A stretch of DNA of 57,368 nt from Acinetobacter stercoris (GTDB lineage Bacteria > Pseudomonadota > Gammaproteobacteria > Pseudomonadales > Moraxellaceae), in contig NZ_OOGT01000001.1 of NCBI RefSeq assembly GCF_900323515.1, forward strand, positions 1 through 57,368, read 5' to 3'. The position numbers were made by a program, and so were the translations under genes. Below, piece by piece: positions 1 to 8,446 of this stretch (positions are counted from its first letter, which is position 1; every line of letters begins with the position of its first letter). Under the pieces are notes generated by a model. The model searched no databases and was not told the DNA's origin. It saw only the letters and a program-made list of their open reading frames with translations.

Positions 1-295
1 GATAATGATTAAGTAGCTGGAATGTTTAGACATAAAATATTTTTATAAAGATGGTTCAGGATGAATCAGGTGATAGAACTCTGTTTTAGACATGATCACA
101 GGCTTGCTGATCAGTAAGTGTAGCGTATTTTCGATATAATTTTTCTATAAAAATGGATTGAGTGCCCTATGATTCAACACTAGAAACGGTTTTCTCTATG
201 AAAAGTAATATTTCCGTACAAAAAGTCGTTTGGAGCTTTGGCAAAACAAGGTAATAATGTGCAGTTACATTTTTGAATAAACTGAACTTGTTTTT
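1..295. other. Non-coding leader upstream of rsmH
   Basis: No convincing gene is visible here. The stretch is AT-rich and precedes the division/cell-wall cluster, so it probably holds the promoter for rsmH-ftsL-ftsI-murE-murF-mraY. A perfect TATAAT lies at 135-140, but no good -35 element sits 16-18 bp upstream of it. A weaker TTGAGT / TAGAAA pair with a 17-bp spacer begins near 153. In many bacteria this cluster begins with mraZ; no mraZ reading frame is present in these 295 bases. The promoter assignment is inference. Confidence 0.4.
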
Positions 296-1222
296 ATGTC
301 TCATATTTCTGTATTACTGAATGAAACTGTTGATGCATTGTTGGCTGATCGGAATACAGGTGTTTATATCGATGGGACATTTGGGCGTGGTGGACATACA
401 CGACTTTTGTTATCCAGATTAGATGAAAACTCTCGTGTATATGCCTTTGATAAAGACCCTCAAGCCCTGGCAGTAGGGGCTGACCTCGAACGAGAGGATG
501 CCCGTTTTAAGATTATTCACGCGAGTTTTGCAGATATACTGGATGAGATGCATAAATTAGGGATAACACAGGTTGATGGCGTAATGGCCGATCTGGGAGT
601 GTCTTCTCCACAGCTTGATCAGGCAGAACGCGGCTTTAGTTTTATGCATGATGGTCCACTTGATATGCGTATGGATAATTCTCAGGGGCAAACGGCTGCT
701 GAATGGTTGGTTGAAATCGATGAAGAAGAGCTAGCCAATGTTATTTTTAAATATGGTGAAGAGCGTTATAGCCGTCGTATTGCCAGAGCGATTAAACAGG
801 CCGGATATATTGAAACAACAGCCAAACTTGCTGAAATTGTTAAGGTCGCACATCCAAAGTGGGAAAAGAACAAACATGCAGCTACCCGTACCTTTCAGGC
901 AATCCGTATAGCCATTAACAAAGAGCTAGATGATATTGATGCGTTTTTGCCGCAAGCTGTAGAATTATTAAAACCGGAAGGTCGATTGGCTGTGATTAGT
1001 TTTCATTCGTTGGAAGACAGGTTAATCAAACAATTTATACAAAAAGAGTCAACCTTGCCTGAAGATACAGGCTGGGGGATGCCGAGCAAACAAATAGATA
1101 CACGTCAATTAAAGAAAATTTCTCGTATTCGTGCCAGTGAAGAGGAAGTACGCTTGAATCCACGTTCACGTAGTGCATGGCTTAGAGTTGCGGAACGTTT
1201 AAGTTTAAAAGGCGCAGAATGA
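296..1222 (+). CDS. rsmH: 16S rRNA (cytosine(1402)-N(4))-methyltransferase RsmH
   Basis: RsmH (MraW) uses S-adenosylmethionine to methylate N4 of cytosine 1402 in 16S rRNA, in the decoding centre of the small subunit. The 308-residue product has the family length. The SAM-binding loop YIDGTFGRGGH lies near residues 24-34, MADLGVSSPQLD near residues 100-111, and the C-terminal block AVISFHSLEDR near residue 235. The ATG start gives the conserved N-terminus HISVLLNE; no strong Shine-Dalgarno sequence is visible upstream. It is the first gene of the cell-wall/division cluster and its stop overlaps the ftsL start (ATGA), indicating translational coupling. Identification is firm. Confidence 0.97.
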   Translation: MSHISVLLNETVDALLADRNTGVYIDGTFGRGGHTRLLLSRLDENSRVYAFDKDPQALAVGADLEREDARFKIIHASFADILDEMHKLGITQVDGVMADLGVSSPQLDQAERGFSFMHDGPLDMRMDNSQGQTAAEWLVEIDEEELANVIFKYGEERYSRRIARAIKQAGYIETTAKLAEIVKVAHPKWEKNKHAATRTFQAIRIAINKELDDIDAFLPQAVELLKPEGRLAVISFHSLEDRLIKQFIQKESTLPEDTGWGMPSKQIDTRQLKKISRIRASEEEVRLNPRSRSAWLRVAERLSLKGAE

Positions 1223-1578
1223 AAACAGAAACATTGCAAGAAAACACTGAAGATGTCACTGAAACATTACCAAAAAACAGTTTAGGTATAAAAAAGTTTG
1301 TTACCTATGCAATATTGGTACTCATGGTTTTTATCAGTGCCATGATGGTGGTATTTCAGATTTTTGAATATCGTAATGATTTTAGGCAATTGAATTCATA
1401 TATGCGCGAAAAAGAAGATATTAATGCAGAATGGGGACGTTTGCTCATTGAGCAACAAACCTTTGGTGCAACAGCACAAATTGGTACGCGAGCAGTGACT
1501 CAATTACGCATGTATTCTCCTCCTGCTGCACAAACTGTAGTGATTTCTTTACCTATGACGTCTCAACAAAAAAACTAA
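1219..1578 (+). CDS. ftsL: Cell division protein FtsL
   Basis: FtsL is a small bitopic inner-membrane protein that joins FtsB and FtsQ in the divisome and helps activate septal synthesis by FtsW-FtsI. The 119-residue product has a cytoplasmic N-terminus of about 27 residues, one hydrophobic segment at about residues 28-48, and a periplasmic part beginning with a coiled-coil-like stretch (EYRNDFRQLNSYMREKEDINAEWGR region), as expected for FtsL. Sequence conservation in this family is low, so the call rests on topology, length and position between rsmH and ftsI. It overlaps rsmH by four bases and precedes ftsI by 12 bp. Confidence 0.92.
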   Translation: MKTETLQENTEDVTETLPKNSLGIKKFVTYAILVLMVFISAMMVVFQIFEYRNDFRQLNSYMREKEDINAEWGRLLIEQQTFGATAQIGTRAVTQLRMYSPPAAQTVVISLPMTSQQKN

Positions 1579-1590
1579 GGCTGCTGTACT

Positions 1591-3408
1591 ATGGTCGATA
1601 AGCGAATGAAGCAAACACGTAAAAAACAGCAGTCAATTACGGAAAAACCATCACTTGCCCCTGATATGTGGCGTTTTTATCTGATGTGGGGCGTGGTGCT
1701 TTTATGTTTTGTGGTTTTGGTTGCACGTGCATTTTATGTGCAGGTGATCAATAAGGACTTTTTACAAAATAAAGCCAATGCCAAGATTTTAAGAACAGAA
1801 AAATTAAAAGCGATGCGTGGAGTAATCAGTGATCGTCATGGCGTGCCTCTGGCAATAAGTACGCCCGTAATGACGATTATTATTGATCCACGTGATTATT
1901 TTGAGACTAAACAAGAAAATAAAGAGATATTGGCGCAATTAAAAGAAGAGCCAAACAATCGGAGGCTAAAACGCCAGTTAACCGATAAAAATCTGAATCT
2001 GGATGAGTTGGCAGATGTGGTTGGCTTAGATCGTGCAACATTTAAAAAGCAAATGGCTGATCGACCACGCTCCCGTTACTTGGTGCTTAAAAAAGAAGTT
2101 CCACCACCACAGGCTGAACTGATTTTAAAAAGGAACTTTGCCGGTGTTTATACAGAAACAAGCTATAAACGTTATTATCCACAGCCTCAGCCGAATGCCC
2201 AGATTATTGGCTTAACCAATAATGATGGGGTAGGTATTGAAGGTCTGGAAATGAAGCTGAATAAGCAGCTTGCAGGTGTGGATGGTGAGCAAAAGATTAT
2301 TCGCGATAAACACGGTAATCGGATTAAAGTTCCGGAGGTAATCCGAGAGGTTGAGTCAGGGAAAAATGTAACGCTGAGTATTGATTCGCGACTGCAATAT
2401 ATTATGTATCGTGAGTTGACAGCTGTAGGTGTTGCTAATAATGCACGTTCAGCGTCAGCTATTGCTGTTGATGTCAAGACTGGTGAAATTCTGGCGATGT
2501 CAAGTTGGCCATCTTACAATCCGAATGATAAGGAAGGGTTGAAAAATAAAGATGCCATGCGTAACCGTGGTGCAATTGATATGTTCGAACCAGGCTCGAC
2601 CATGAAACCTTTCACAGTTGCAGCAGGTTTGGAAAGTGGTAAATACACACCAAATACCATTGTTAATACCAGCCCAGGGTCTATGGTCATTGGTAATCAC
2701 CTTATTCGTGATACGCATAACTATGGTTCACTGACAGTTACAGGGGTGATTATTAAGTCATCTAACGTTGGTGCAGCAAAAATTGCCTTGTCTATGCCAT
2801 ATTCGACTTTACCAACGTTCTTTAAACGGATCGGTTTTGGTCAACGTTCTGCGGTGAAATTTCCTGGTGAAAGTCCTGGTCTGATTTTGCCACCACGCTT
2901 ATGGCATGTCTCTGAAATCGGTACAATGGCTTATGGTTATGGTATCAATGCGACCATGCTACAGTTGGCACAAGGTTATGCAATGCTTGCTAATCATGGG
3001 ATTAAACATGATTTAAGCTTGTATAAGCTTGAAGGCGAAGCTAAAGGAGAGCAGGTTTTATCTCCAAAAATTGCAGATGAAGTACTACTTATGCTGGAAC
3101 AAGTAACATTGCCTGGCGGTACAGCGACTCAATCAACGATTCCTGGTTATCGTGTAGGTGGTAAAACAGGGACAGCACATAAACTTCGTCCAGATCATAA
3201 AGGTTATTCAAATACAGAATATCGTGCTTTATTTGCTGGTGTAGCGCCTATTAGTGATCCACGCTTAGCGATTATTGTTGTCGTGGAGAATCCGCGAGGA
3301 CAGTACTACGGTGGTTTGGTTGCAGCTCCTGTATTTGCAAAAATTATGCAAGAATCTTTACGTCTAATGAATGTACCTTTAGACAAACCATTAACAGCTC
3401 AGAAATAA
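1591..3408 (+). CDS. ftsI: Septal peptidoglycan transpeptidase FtsI (PBP3)
   Basis: FtsI is the class B penicillin-binding protein that cross-links septal peptidoglycan at midcell and is a target of beta-lactams such as aztreonam and some cephalosporins. The 605-residue protein has a cytoplasmic tail, a membrane anchor at about residues 31-50, a pedestal domain and a C-terminal transpeptidase domain. The active-site motifs are plain: STMK with nucleophile Ser336, SSN at 390-392 and KTG at 525-527. These numbers agree with those I recall for Acinetobacter baumannii PBP3. It is the third gene of the cluster, 12 bp after ftsL. No substitution in the three core motifs is seen; resistance cannot be inferred. 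Confidence 0.98.
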   Translation: MVDKRMKQTRKKQQSITEKPSLAPDMWRFYLMWGVVLLCFVVLVARAFYVQVINKDFLQNKANAKILRTEKLKAMRGVISDRHGVPLAISTPVMTIIIDPRDYFETKQENKEILAQLKEEPNNRRLKRQLTDKNLNLDELADVVGLDRATFKKQMADRPRSRYLVLKKEVPPPQAELILKRNFAGVYTETSYKRYYPQPQPNAQIIGLTNNDGVGIEGLEMKLNKQLAGVDGEQKIIRDKHGNRIKVPEVIREVESGKNVTLSIDSRLQYIMYRELTAVGVANNARSASAIAVDVKTGEILAMSSWPSYNPNDKEGLKNKDAMRNRGAIDMFEPGSTMKPFTVAAGLESGKYTPNTIVNTSPGSMVIGNHLIRDTHNYGSLTVTGVIIKSSNVGAAKIALSMPYSTLPTFFKRIGFGQRSAVKFPGESPGLILPPRLWHVSEIGTMAYGYGINATMLQLAQGYAMLANHGIKHDLSLYKLEGEAKGEQVLSPKIADEVLLMLEQVTLPGGTATQSTIPGYRVGGKTGTAHKLRPDHKGYSNTEYRALFAGVAPISDPRLAIIVVVENPRGQYYGGLVAAPVFAKIMQESLRLMNVPLDKPLTAQK

Positions 3409-3427
3409 TGGTTTAGGTGAAAAATAA

Positions 3428-4921
3428 ATGATGACTTTACAAGAAATTTATCCTGCAGAAAATCAACTATCGTGGGTAATGAAACCTTTTAATGGCTTTT
3501 GTCTGGATAGCCGACAGGTAGAGAAAGGACAGATTTTCATTGCTTTAAATAGCTATTCTCAGCCTGAAAAAACTTTGCAATTTGCTTTAACTGCACTTGA
3601 AAAAGGGGCTATCGGGATTGTTTCCGAATCGGATTTAGGTTTGGAAGATGCAATTATATGTGAAGATGTACGTCATAGAATAGGTGAATGGCAAAAACAA
3701 TATTTACAAAACGTAGATCCAGTTACGCCAGCTCATATTCTTGCTGTTACAGGGACCAATGGAAAAACAACAATTTCACGATTAGTTGCAGAGTTGATAA
3801 CACTGCAAAAACATCGCTGTGCTGTTATGGGAACAACGGGCAATGGTATTTTGCCAAATCTGGAAGCTTCATCTCATACAACACTGGATGCTTTGCAGTT
3901 ACAAAATTTATTACATGATTTTGCAAAACAAGGCGCTGAATTTGCTTCTATTGAAGCCAGTTCACACGGTCTGGAACAGGGGCGTTTGAATGGTGTTGAT
4001 ATTGAAGTTGCTGCATATAGTAATTTAAGCCGTGATCATTTGGACTATCATGGAACAATTGAAGCTTATGCGGAAGCAAAATCAAGATTGTTTCAATTTC
4101 CATCATTAAAAGTTGCTGTAATCAACATTGATGATGCACATGCCAATATCATGTTGGATGCCGCGAGTAGTAATCCAGCTCATCCTCGTATTTTAACCTA
4201 TTCCACAACACAAGCTGCTGATTATCAGGTTTTTTCAATTCAGTATAGTATTGCTGGTGCAACTTTCAGATTGAAGTCTCCAAAAGGTGAGTTTGAAGTT
4301 AAAAGCCCTTTGCTTGGTCATTTTAATATTGAGAATCTGGTGGCAAGTCTGATTGTTGTTGAACAGGCAGGTTTTGATATTGCAACACTGGTCGCCGATG
4401 TAGCCAAGTTAAAAGGTGCACCAGGACGTATGCAGGTCATTCGTGATGATGAGCGCTTATTTGTCGTGGATTATGCGCATACTCCAGATGCCCTTGTTCA
4501 GGTTCTAAAGACACTAAAACGTCATACAAATAATCAACTTTGGGCAATTTTTGGTTGTGGTGGTGACCGTGATCGAGGAAAGCGTCCACTTATGACTCAA
4601 GCTGCTCTGGATAATGCTGATCCCGTGATTTTGACCTCGGACAATCCACGAACAGAAAACCCTGAACAAATTTTTGCAGATATGAAACAAGGTATTCATT
4701 TCGAAGATCATGATGTTAAAGAAATTCATGATCGTCGCGAAGCGATTAAATACGCCGTTAAAAATGCACAATCTGGCGATATTGTTGTTATTGCTGGAAA
4801 GGGGCATGAAAACTATCAGGAAATCGATGGCGTACGTCATTGGTTTGATGATGTGGTTGAAGTGCAGTCTGCGATTGATGCACTTCATCACAAACCGAAT
4901 TCCGCTTATCCTGCTCAATAG
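3428..4921 (+). CDS. murE: UDP-MurNAc-L-Ala-D-Glu:meso-diaminopimelate ligase MurE
   Basis: MurE adds the third amino acid of the stem peptide to UDP-MurNAc-L-Ala-D-Glu in the cytoplasm, using ATP. The 497-residue product has the Mur ligase layout: N-terminal UDP-binding domain, central ATPase domain with P-loop GTNGKTT (residues 109-115) and C-terminal domain. The DNPR motif at residues 405-408 is the family signature for meso-diaminopimelate rather than lysine as substrate. A Shine-Dalgarno AGGTGA at 3415-3420 serves either of two adjacent ATG codons (3428 or 3431). It lies 19 bp after ftsI and 9 bp before murF. Confidence 0.98.
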   Translation: MMTLQEIYPAENQLSWVMKPFNGFCLDSRQVEKGQIFIALNSYSQPEKTLQFALTALEKGAIGIVSESDLGLEDAIICEDVRHRIGEWQKQYLQNVDPVTPAHILAVTGTNGKTTISRLVAELITLQKHRCAVMGTTGNGILPNLEASSHTTLDALQLQNLLHDFAKQGAEFASIEASSHGLEQGRLNGVDIEVAAYSNLSRDHLDYHGTIEAYAEAKSRLFQFPSLKVAVINIDDAHANIMLDAASSNPAHPRILTYSTTQAADYQVFSIQYSIAGATFRLKSPKGEFEVKSPLLGHFNIENLVASLIVVEQAGFDIATLVADVAKLKGAPGRMQVIRDDERLFVVDYAHTPDALVQVLKTLKRHTNNQLWAIFGCGGDRDRGKRPLMTQAALDNADPVILTSDNPRTENPEQIFADMKQGIHFEDHDVKEIHDRREAIKYAVKNAQSGDIVVIAGKGHENYQEIDGVRHWFDDVVEVQSAIDALHHKPNSAYPAQ

Positions 4922-4930
4922 GAAAAAGAG

Positions 4931-6325
4931 ATGCATACCTCTACAACCAGTACAGTACCATTAGAGCCATGGACAGCCGCTCAGTTGTTGGATGCAACAC
5001 AGGGTTACTGGTATCAAGATCAAATCCCGCAAGGGCAAATTAAAAGGATCTTGACTGATTCACGTGATGCTGAAAAGGGTGATGCCTTTCTTGCATTAAA
5101 AGGTGAAAGATTTGATGCGCATGATTTTATTGCCCAAGTCGCAGCTTCAGGCTGCGAAGTGGCGATTGTGGATCATCCCATTGAAGCTAATATATGCCAG
5201 CTGGTAGTCAAAGATACACGATTAGCATTAGGAGATTTAGGTGCTTATCGTCGTCGTCAATTTCCAAAGTTACAAGTTTTAGCATTGACTGGAAGTAGTG
5301 GAAAAACCACAACCAAAGAAATGCTGGGAAGTATTTTATCCCGTTTAGCACCTACTCTGATCACTCGGGGTAACCTGAATAATGATTTGGGTGTGCCCAT
5401 GATGCTTTTAGAGCTTCGTTCTGAGCACCAATATGCAGTGATGGAGTTAGGAGCGAGCCATAAAGGTGAAATTGATTATACTTCTGATCTGGTAAAGCCT
5501 CATGTTGCTGGTATCTTAAATATTGGTACAGCACATTTAGGTGAATTTGGTGGGCGTGATGGTATCTGTCATGCCAAATCGGAAATTTATGCCAATATTG
5601 ATGCATCTGGTACATCAATCATTCCTGCTTCTGATGATTTTACAGACAATATTCGTAATGCTGTACGCACTGTTAAAACCTTAAGTTTTGGAATGGGTGG
5701 AGATGTATATGCTACAGATGTGAAGCTGCACCCTCAATCAGCAGAATTTAAAATTCATACCCCTGAAGGTGTACGTGACATTAACCTGCCATTTGCAGGT
5801 TTGCATAATGTGCACAATGCAGAAGCAGCAACAGCCTTCGCTCTGGCAATAGGGGTTGAACTGGATGATATCATTTATGGTCTGGAACAAGCCCAAGGTG
5901 CCAAAGGCCGTTTAAACTTTATCTCTAAAAATCAACATTTATTGATTGATGACACCTACAATGCCAATCCGACATCAATGCGTGCTGCTGCTGAAGTATT
6001 ATCGCAACAACAAGGGATTAAGGTTATGGTGATGGGAGACATTGGTGAGCTTGGAGAGAGTAGTCATCAAGAACATCACGATTTGGGACATGATGTGGTA
6101 AAATTACCTATCGACTATGTTGTTGCCGTTGGTGAGTTTTCAAATGCCACGTCAGATGGCGCTGCATCAGACAAATTAAAAGCTTTTGCGACTCAAGCAG
6201 AAGCGCTTTCTTATTTACTAACATTAGTTCAAAAACATCAACCCCAGTCCATGAGTTTCCTATTCAAGGGTTCTCGTTATACCCATATGGAAACGTTGAT
6301 GGCTGATTTGATGGAGAAACTCTAA
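4931..6325 (+). CDS. murF: UDP-MurNAc-tripeptide:D-Ala-D-Ala ligase MurF
   Basis: MurF attaches the D-Ala-D-Ala dipeptide and so completes the UDP-MurNAc-pentapeptide, in the cytoplasm with ATP. The 464-residue product has the three Mur ligase domains, with P-loop GSSGKTTT starting at residue 121. The conserved stretch DDTYNANPTSMRAA lies at the junction with the C-terminal domain. The start is supported by a purine-rich GGAAAAAGAG directly upstream. The stop codon is immediately followed by the mraY ATG with no gap, so the lipid-I precursor pathway murE-murF-mraY is tightly coupled. Identification is firm. Confidence 0.97.
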   Translation: MHTSTTSTVPLEPWTAAQLLDATQGYWYQDQIPQGQIKRILTDSRDAEKGDAFLALKGERFDAHDFIAQVAASGCEVAIVDHPIEANICQLVVKDTRLALGDLGAYRRRQFPKLQVLALTGSSGKTTTKEMLGSILSRLAPTLITRGNLNNDLGVPMMLLELRSEHQYAVMELGASHKGEIDYTSDLVKPHVAGILNIGTAHLGEFGGRDGICHAKSEIYANIDASGTSIIPASDDFTDNIRNAVRTVKTLSFGMGGDVYATDVKLHPQSAEFKIHTPEGVRDINLPFAGLHNVHNAEAATAFALAIGVELDDIIYGLEQAQGAKGRLNFISKNQHLLIDDTYNANPTSMRAAAEVLSQQQGIKVMVMGDIGELGESSHQEHHDLGHDVVKLPIDYVVAVGEFSNATSDGAASDKLKAFATQAEALSYLLTLVQKHQPQSMSFLFKGSRYTHMETLMADLMEKL

Positions 6326-7444
6326 ATGCTGTTATGGTTATTTGAACATTTGGCGGGCTATAACAGCACGTTTCAGGTTGTTCGGTACTTGTCCTTACGT
6401 GCTTTGTTGAGCGTATTGACCTCGCTTGCAATAGGTCTGGTTTTAGGACCTATCATGATCCGTAAACTTCAGGCTTTAAAATATGGACAAGCGGTAAGCT
6501 CTTACGCACCAGAAAACCATGCTAAAAAAATGGGTACTCCGACTATGGGGGGGATTTTAATTCTCCTTTCTATCGGGATTAGCACATTACTTTGGGCAGA
6601 TCTGTCTAACCCATATGTCTGGATTGTACTGGCTGTTATGGTGATTTTTGGCGCAGTAGGCTGGGCAGATGACTGGATCAAAATTCGCTATAAGGACAAT
6701 GCAGGTCTACCTGCGCGGAAAAAATTCTTTTGGACCTCTGTCGGATCTTTAGGTGCGGGTATTGCACTGTATGTGATTGCGACACATCAATCCAATCCTG
6801 CTTATACTGCAGATATGCTGGATTTGTTGATTCCGTTTTTTAAACATTTGAGTATCCCGTTCTCGGCTATCCCTTTAGGTATTGGTTTCATTATCTTTAC
6901 TTATCTGGTGATCAATGGTGCATCCAATGCCGTAAACCTAACAGATGGTTTAGATGGCTTGGCTATTATGCCAATTGTATTGGTTGCAGCTGGTCTAGGG
7001 GTGTTTGCTTATCTGGCAGGTGATATCCGTTTTGCGAACTACCTACATATTCCTTATGTGAAATATACTTCGGAACTGGTCGTGATTTGCTCTGCAATGA
7101 TCGGGGCAGGGCTGGCATTCCTTTGGTATAACGCCCATCCAGCGCAAATTTTCATGGGAGATGTTGGTGCATTAGCACTAGGTGCGATGCTTGGTACGAT
7201 GGCTGTTATGGTTCGTCAAGAAATTGTATTTGCAATCATGGGTGGTGTATTCGTCGTTGAAGCCATTTCTGTATTCTTGCAAATCGGTTCACTCCGTATG
7301 CGTAACAAACGTGTATTTTTGATGGCACCTTTACACCATCATTATGAAAAAAAGGGGTGGCGTGAAACACAGGTGGTGATTCGTTTCTGGATTATCACAA
7401 TTATGCTGGTAGTTTTGGGACTAATGACTTTAAAATTACGTTAA
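6326..7444 (+). CDS. mraY: Phospho-N-acetylmuramoyl-pentapeptide transferase MraY
   Basis: MraY transfers phospho-MurNAc-pentapeptide from UDP to undecaprenyl phosphate in the inner membrane, making lipid I. The 372-residue product is strongly hydrophobic, consistent with the ten membrane segments of the family. Family motifs present are the aspartate pair in [28 protein letters not shown] and the histidine loop [12 protein letters not shown] near the C-terminus. Length matches E. coli MraY (about 360). It is the last gene of this part of the cluster. In many proteobacteria murD, ftsW and murG would follow; here a terminator follows instead. Confidence 0.98.
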   Translation: MLLWLFEHLAGYNSTFQVVRYLSLRALLSVLTSLAIGLVLGPIMIRKLQALKYGQAVSSYAPENHAKKMGTPTMGGILILLSIGISTLLWADLSNPYVWIVLAVMVIFGAVGWADDWIKIRYKDNAGLPARKKFFWTSVGSLGAGIALYVIATHQSNPAYTADMLDLLIPFFKHLSIPFSAIPLGIGFIIFTYLVINGASNAVNLTDGLDGLAIMPIVLVAAGLGVFAYLAGDIRFANYLHIPYVKYTSELVVICSAMIGAGLAFLWYNAHPAQIFMGDVGALALGAMLGTMAVMVRQEIVFAIMGGVFVVEAISVFLQIGSLRMRNKRVFLMAPLHHHYEKKGWRETQVVIRFWIITIMLVVLGLMTLKLR

Positions 7445-7460
7445 GCAAAAGCTGCTTGGA

Positions 7461-7485
7461 AAAGTCGGCATCTGCCGGCTTTTTT
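7461..7485 (+). terminator. Rho-independent terminator after mraY
   Basis: A nine-pair stem (7461-7469 with 7474-7482, one G-U pair) closes a four-base ATCT loop and is followed by a run of T. It lies 17 bp after the mraY stop and 28 bp before the rlmA start, so it should end transcripts of the division/cell-wall operon. Confidence 0.85.
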
Positions 7486-7512
7486 ATGCAGGGTTGAATC
7501 TTGGAGTGGAAA

Positions 7513-8319
7513 ATGAACCTGTTGATGTGTCCTGTATGTCGTGAAGCATTAAGCTTGGACGCAAGAACTTGGAGATGTATCAATAAACATAGTTACGATA
7601 TTGCTAAGCAAGGCTATGTCAATCTACATGTGGTTCAACATAAACATAGTAAAAACCCAGGCGACACGCCAGAATCGGTTCAGGCGAGACGTGCATTTTT
7701 AAGTGCAGGTTTTTATCAACCATTACAGCAGGCAGTGATTGAAAAAATACGTGAATTGCGTATTGAAAATCTACTTGATATTGGTTGTGGTGAAGGTTAT
7801 TACACGAATGCCATGCAAGCAGAAGTCATGCAATGCGTGGGAGTCGATATCGCAAAAAATGCGGTTCAGGTTGCAGCTAAGCTCAATAAAGACGTGACTT
7901 GGGTAGTAGGTACGGGCGCAACATTACCTGTACTTGATCATTCTATTGATCTATGTAGTAGTTTGTTTAGTCCAATTCCAGAACAAGAAATATTAAGGGT
8001 TCTGAAAAATAATGGCTTGCTTATGGTGGTTACTCCTGCTCCAGATCATCTTTATGCCATGCGTGAGGCGTTGTTTGATGAAGTTAAACCACATGAACCA
8101 TATAAGTTTGTTGATCAACTTTCTAATCATTTTGAGTTGGTTGAACAGCCAGTGATTGAGTCTGAGTTTGAGCTAAATCAGGAGCAGTTAAAAAACCTGA
8201 TCGCGATGACACCATATGCCTATAAAGCAAAAGCAGATAGACGTATTGAACTAGAAAAACATGAGAAATTTAAATTAAAAGCGGCTTTTCAAATGTATTT
8301 GTTTAAAAAGAAAGATTAG
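7513..8319 (+). CDS. rlmA: 23S rRNA (guanine(745)-N(1))-methyltransferase RlmA-like
   Basis: RlmA methylates N1 of guanine 745 (or 748 in Gram-positives) in helix 35 of 23S rRNA with S-adenosylmethionine. The product has a zinc-finger N-terminus (C6, C9, C22, H26), the family block DIAKQGYVNL followed by the conserved SKNPGDTPE region, and a SAM-binding motif LLDIGCGEGYY near residue 90. I place the start at ATG 7513 (268 residues): GGAG at 7503-7506 is well placed for it, and an upstream in-frame TTG at 7501 would add only four residues. It sits alone between two terminators. Assignment to the G745 subgroup is by resemblance. Confidence 0.9.
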   Translation: MNLLMCPVCREALSLDARTWRCINKHSYDIAKQGYVNLHVVQHKHSKNPGDTPESVQARRAFLSAGFYQPLQQAVIEKIRELRIENLLDIGCGEGYYTNAMQAEVMQCVGVDIAKNAVQVAAKLNKDVTWVVGTGATLPVLDHSIDLCSSLFSPIPEQEILRVLKNNGLLMVVTPAPDHLYAMREALFDEVKPHEPYKFVDQLSNHFELVEQPVIESEFELNQEQLKNLIAMTPYAYKAKADRRIELEKHEKFKLKAAFQMYLFKKKD

Positions 8320-8412
8320 TTTTTATATTTGAAAACGATTGTAATACGCGTGATATGTTGTGCAAGATATTTGATATGCACAGAGCCTCGGGATTTTGAA
8401 TCAATCATCAAT

Positions 8413-8440
8413 AAAAAACTGCCATTACGGCAGTTTTTTT
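8413..8440. terminator. Bidirectional terminator between rlmA and ponA
   Basis: An 11-pair stem, AAAAAACTGCC (8413-8423) with GGCAGTTTTTT (8429-8439), closes a five-base loop. A-tract and T-tract flank it, so it can terminate both the plus-strand rlmA transcript and the minus-strand ponA transcript, whose stop codon is at 8447-8449. Confidence 0.88.
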
Positions 8441-8446
8441 ATTGAG

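Noticed and set aside
4514-4936. 140-codon open frame antisense to murE
   Set aside because: It lies wholly within a conserved gene on the other strand, has no family resemblance or ribosome binding site, and such shadow frames are common in this AT-rich DNA.
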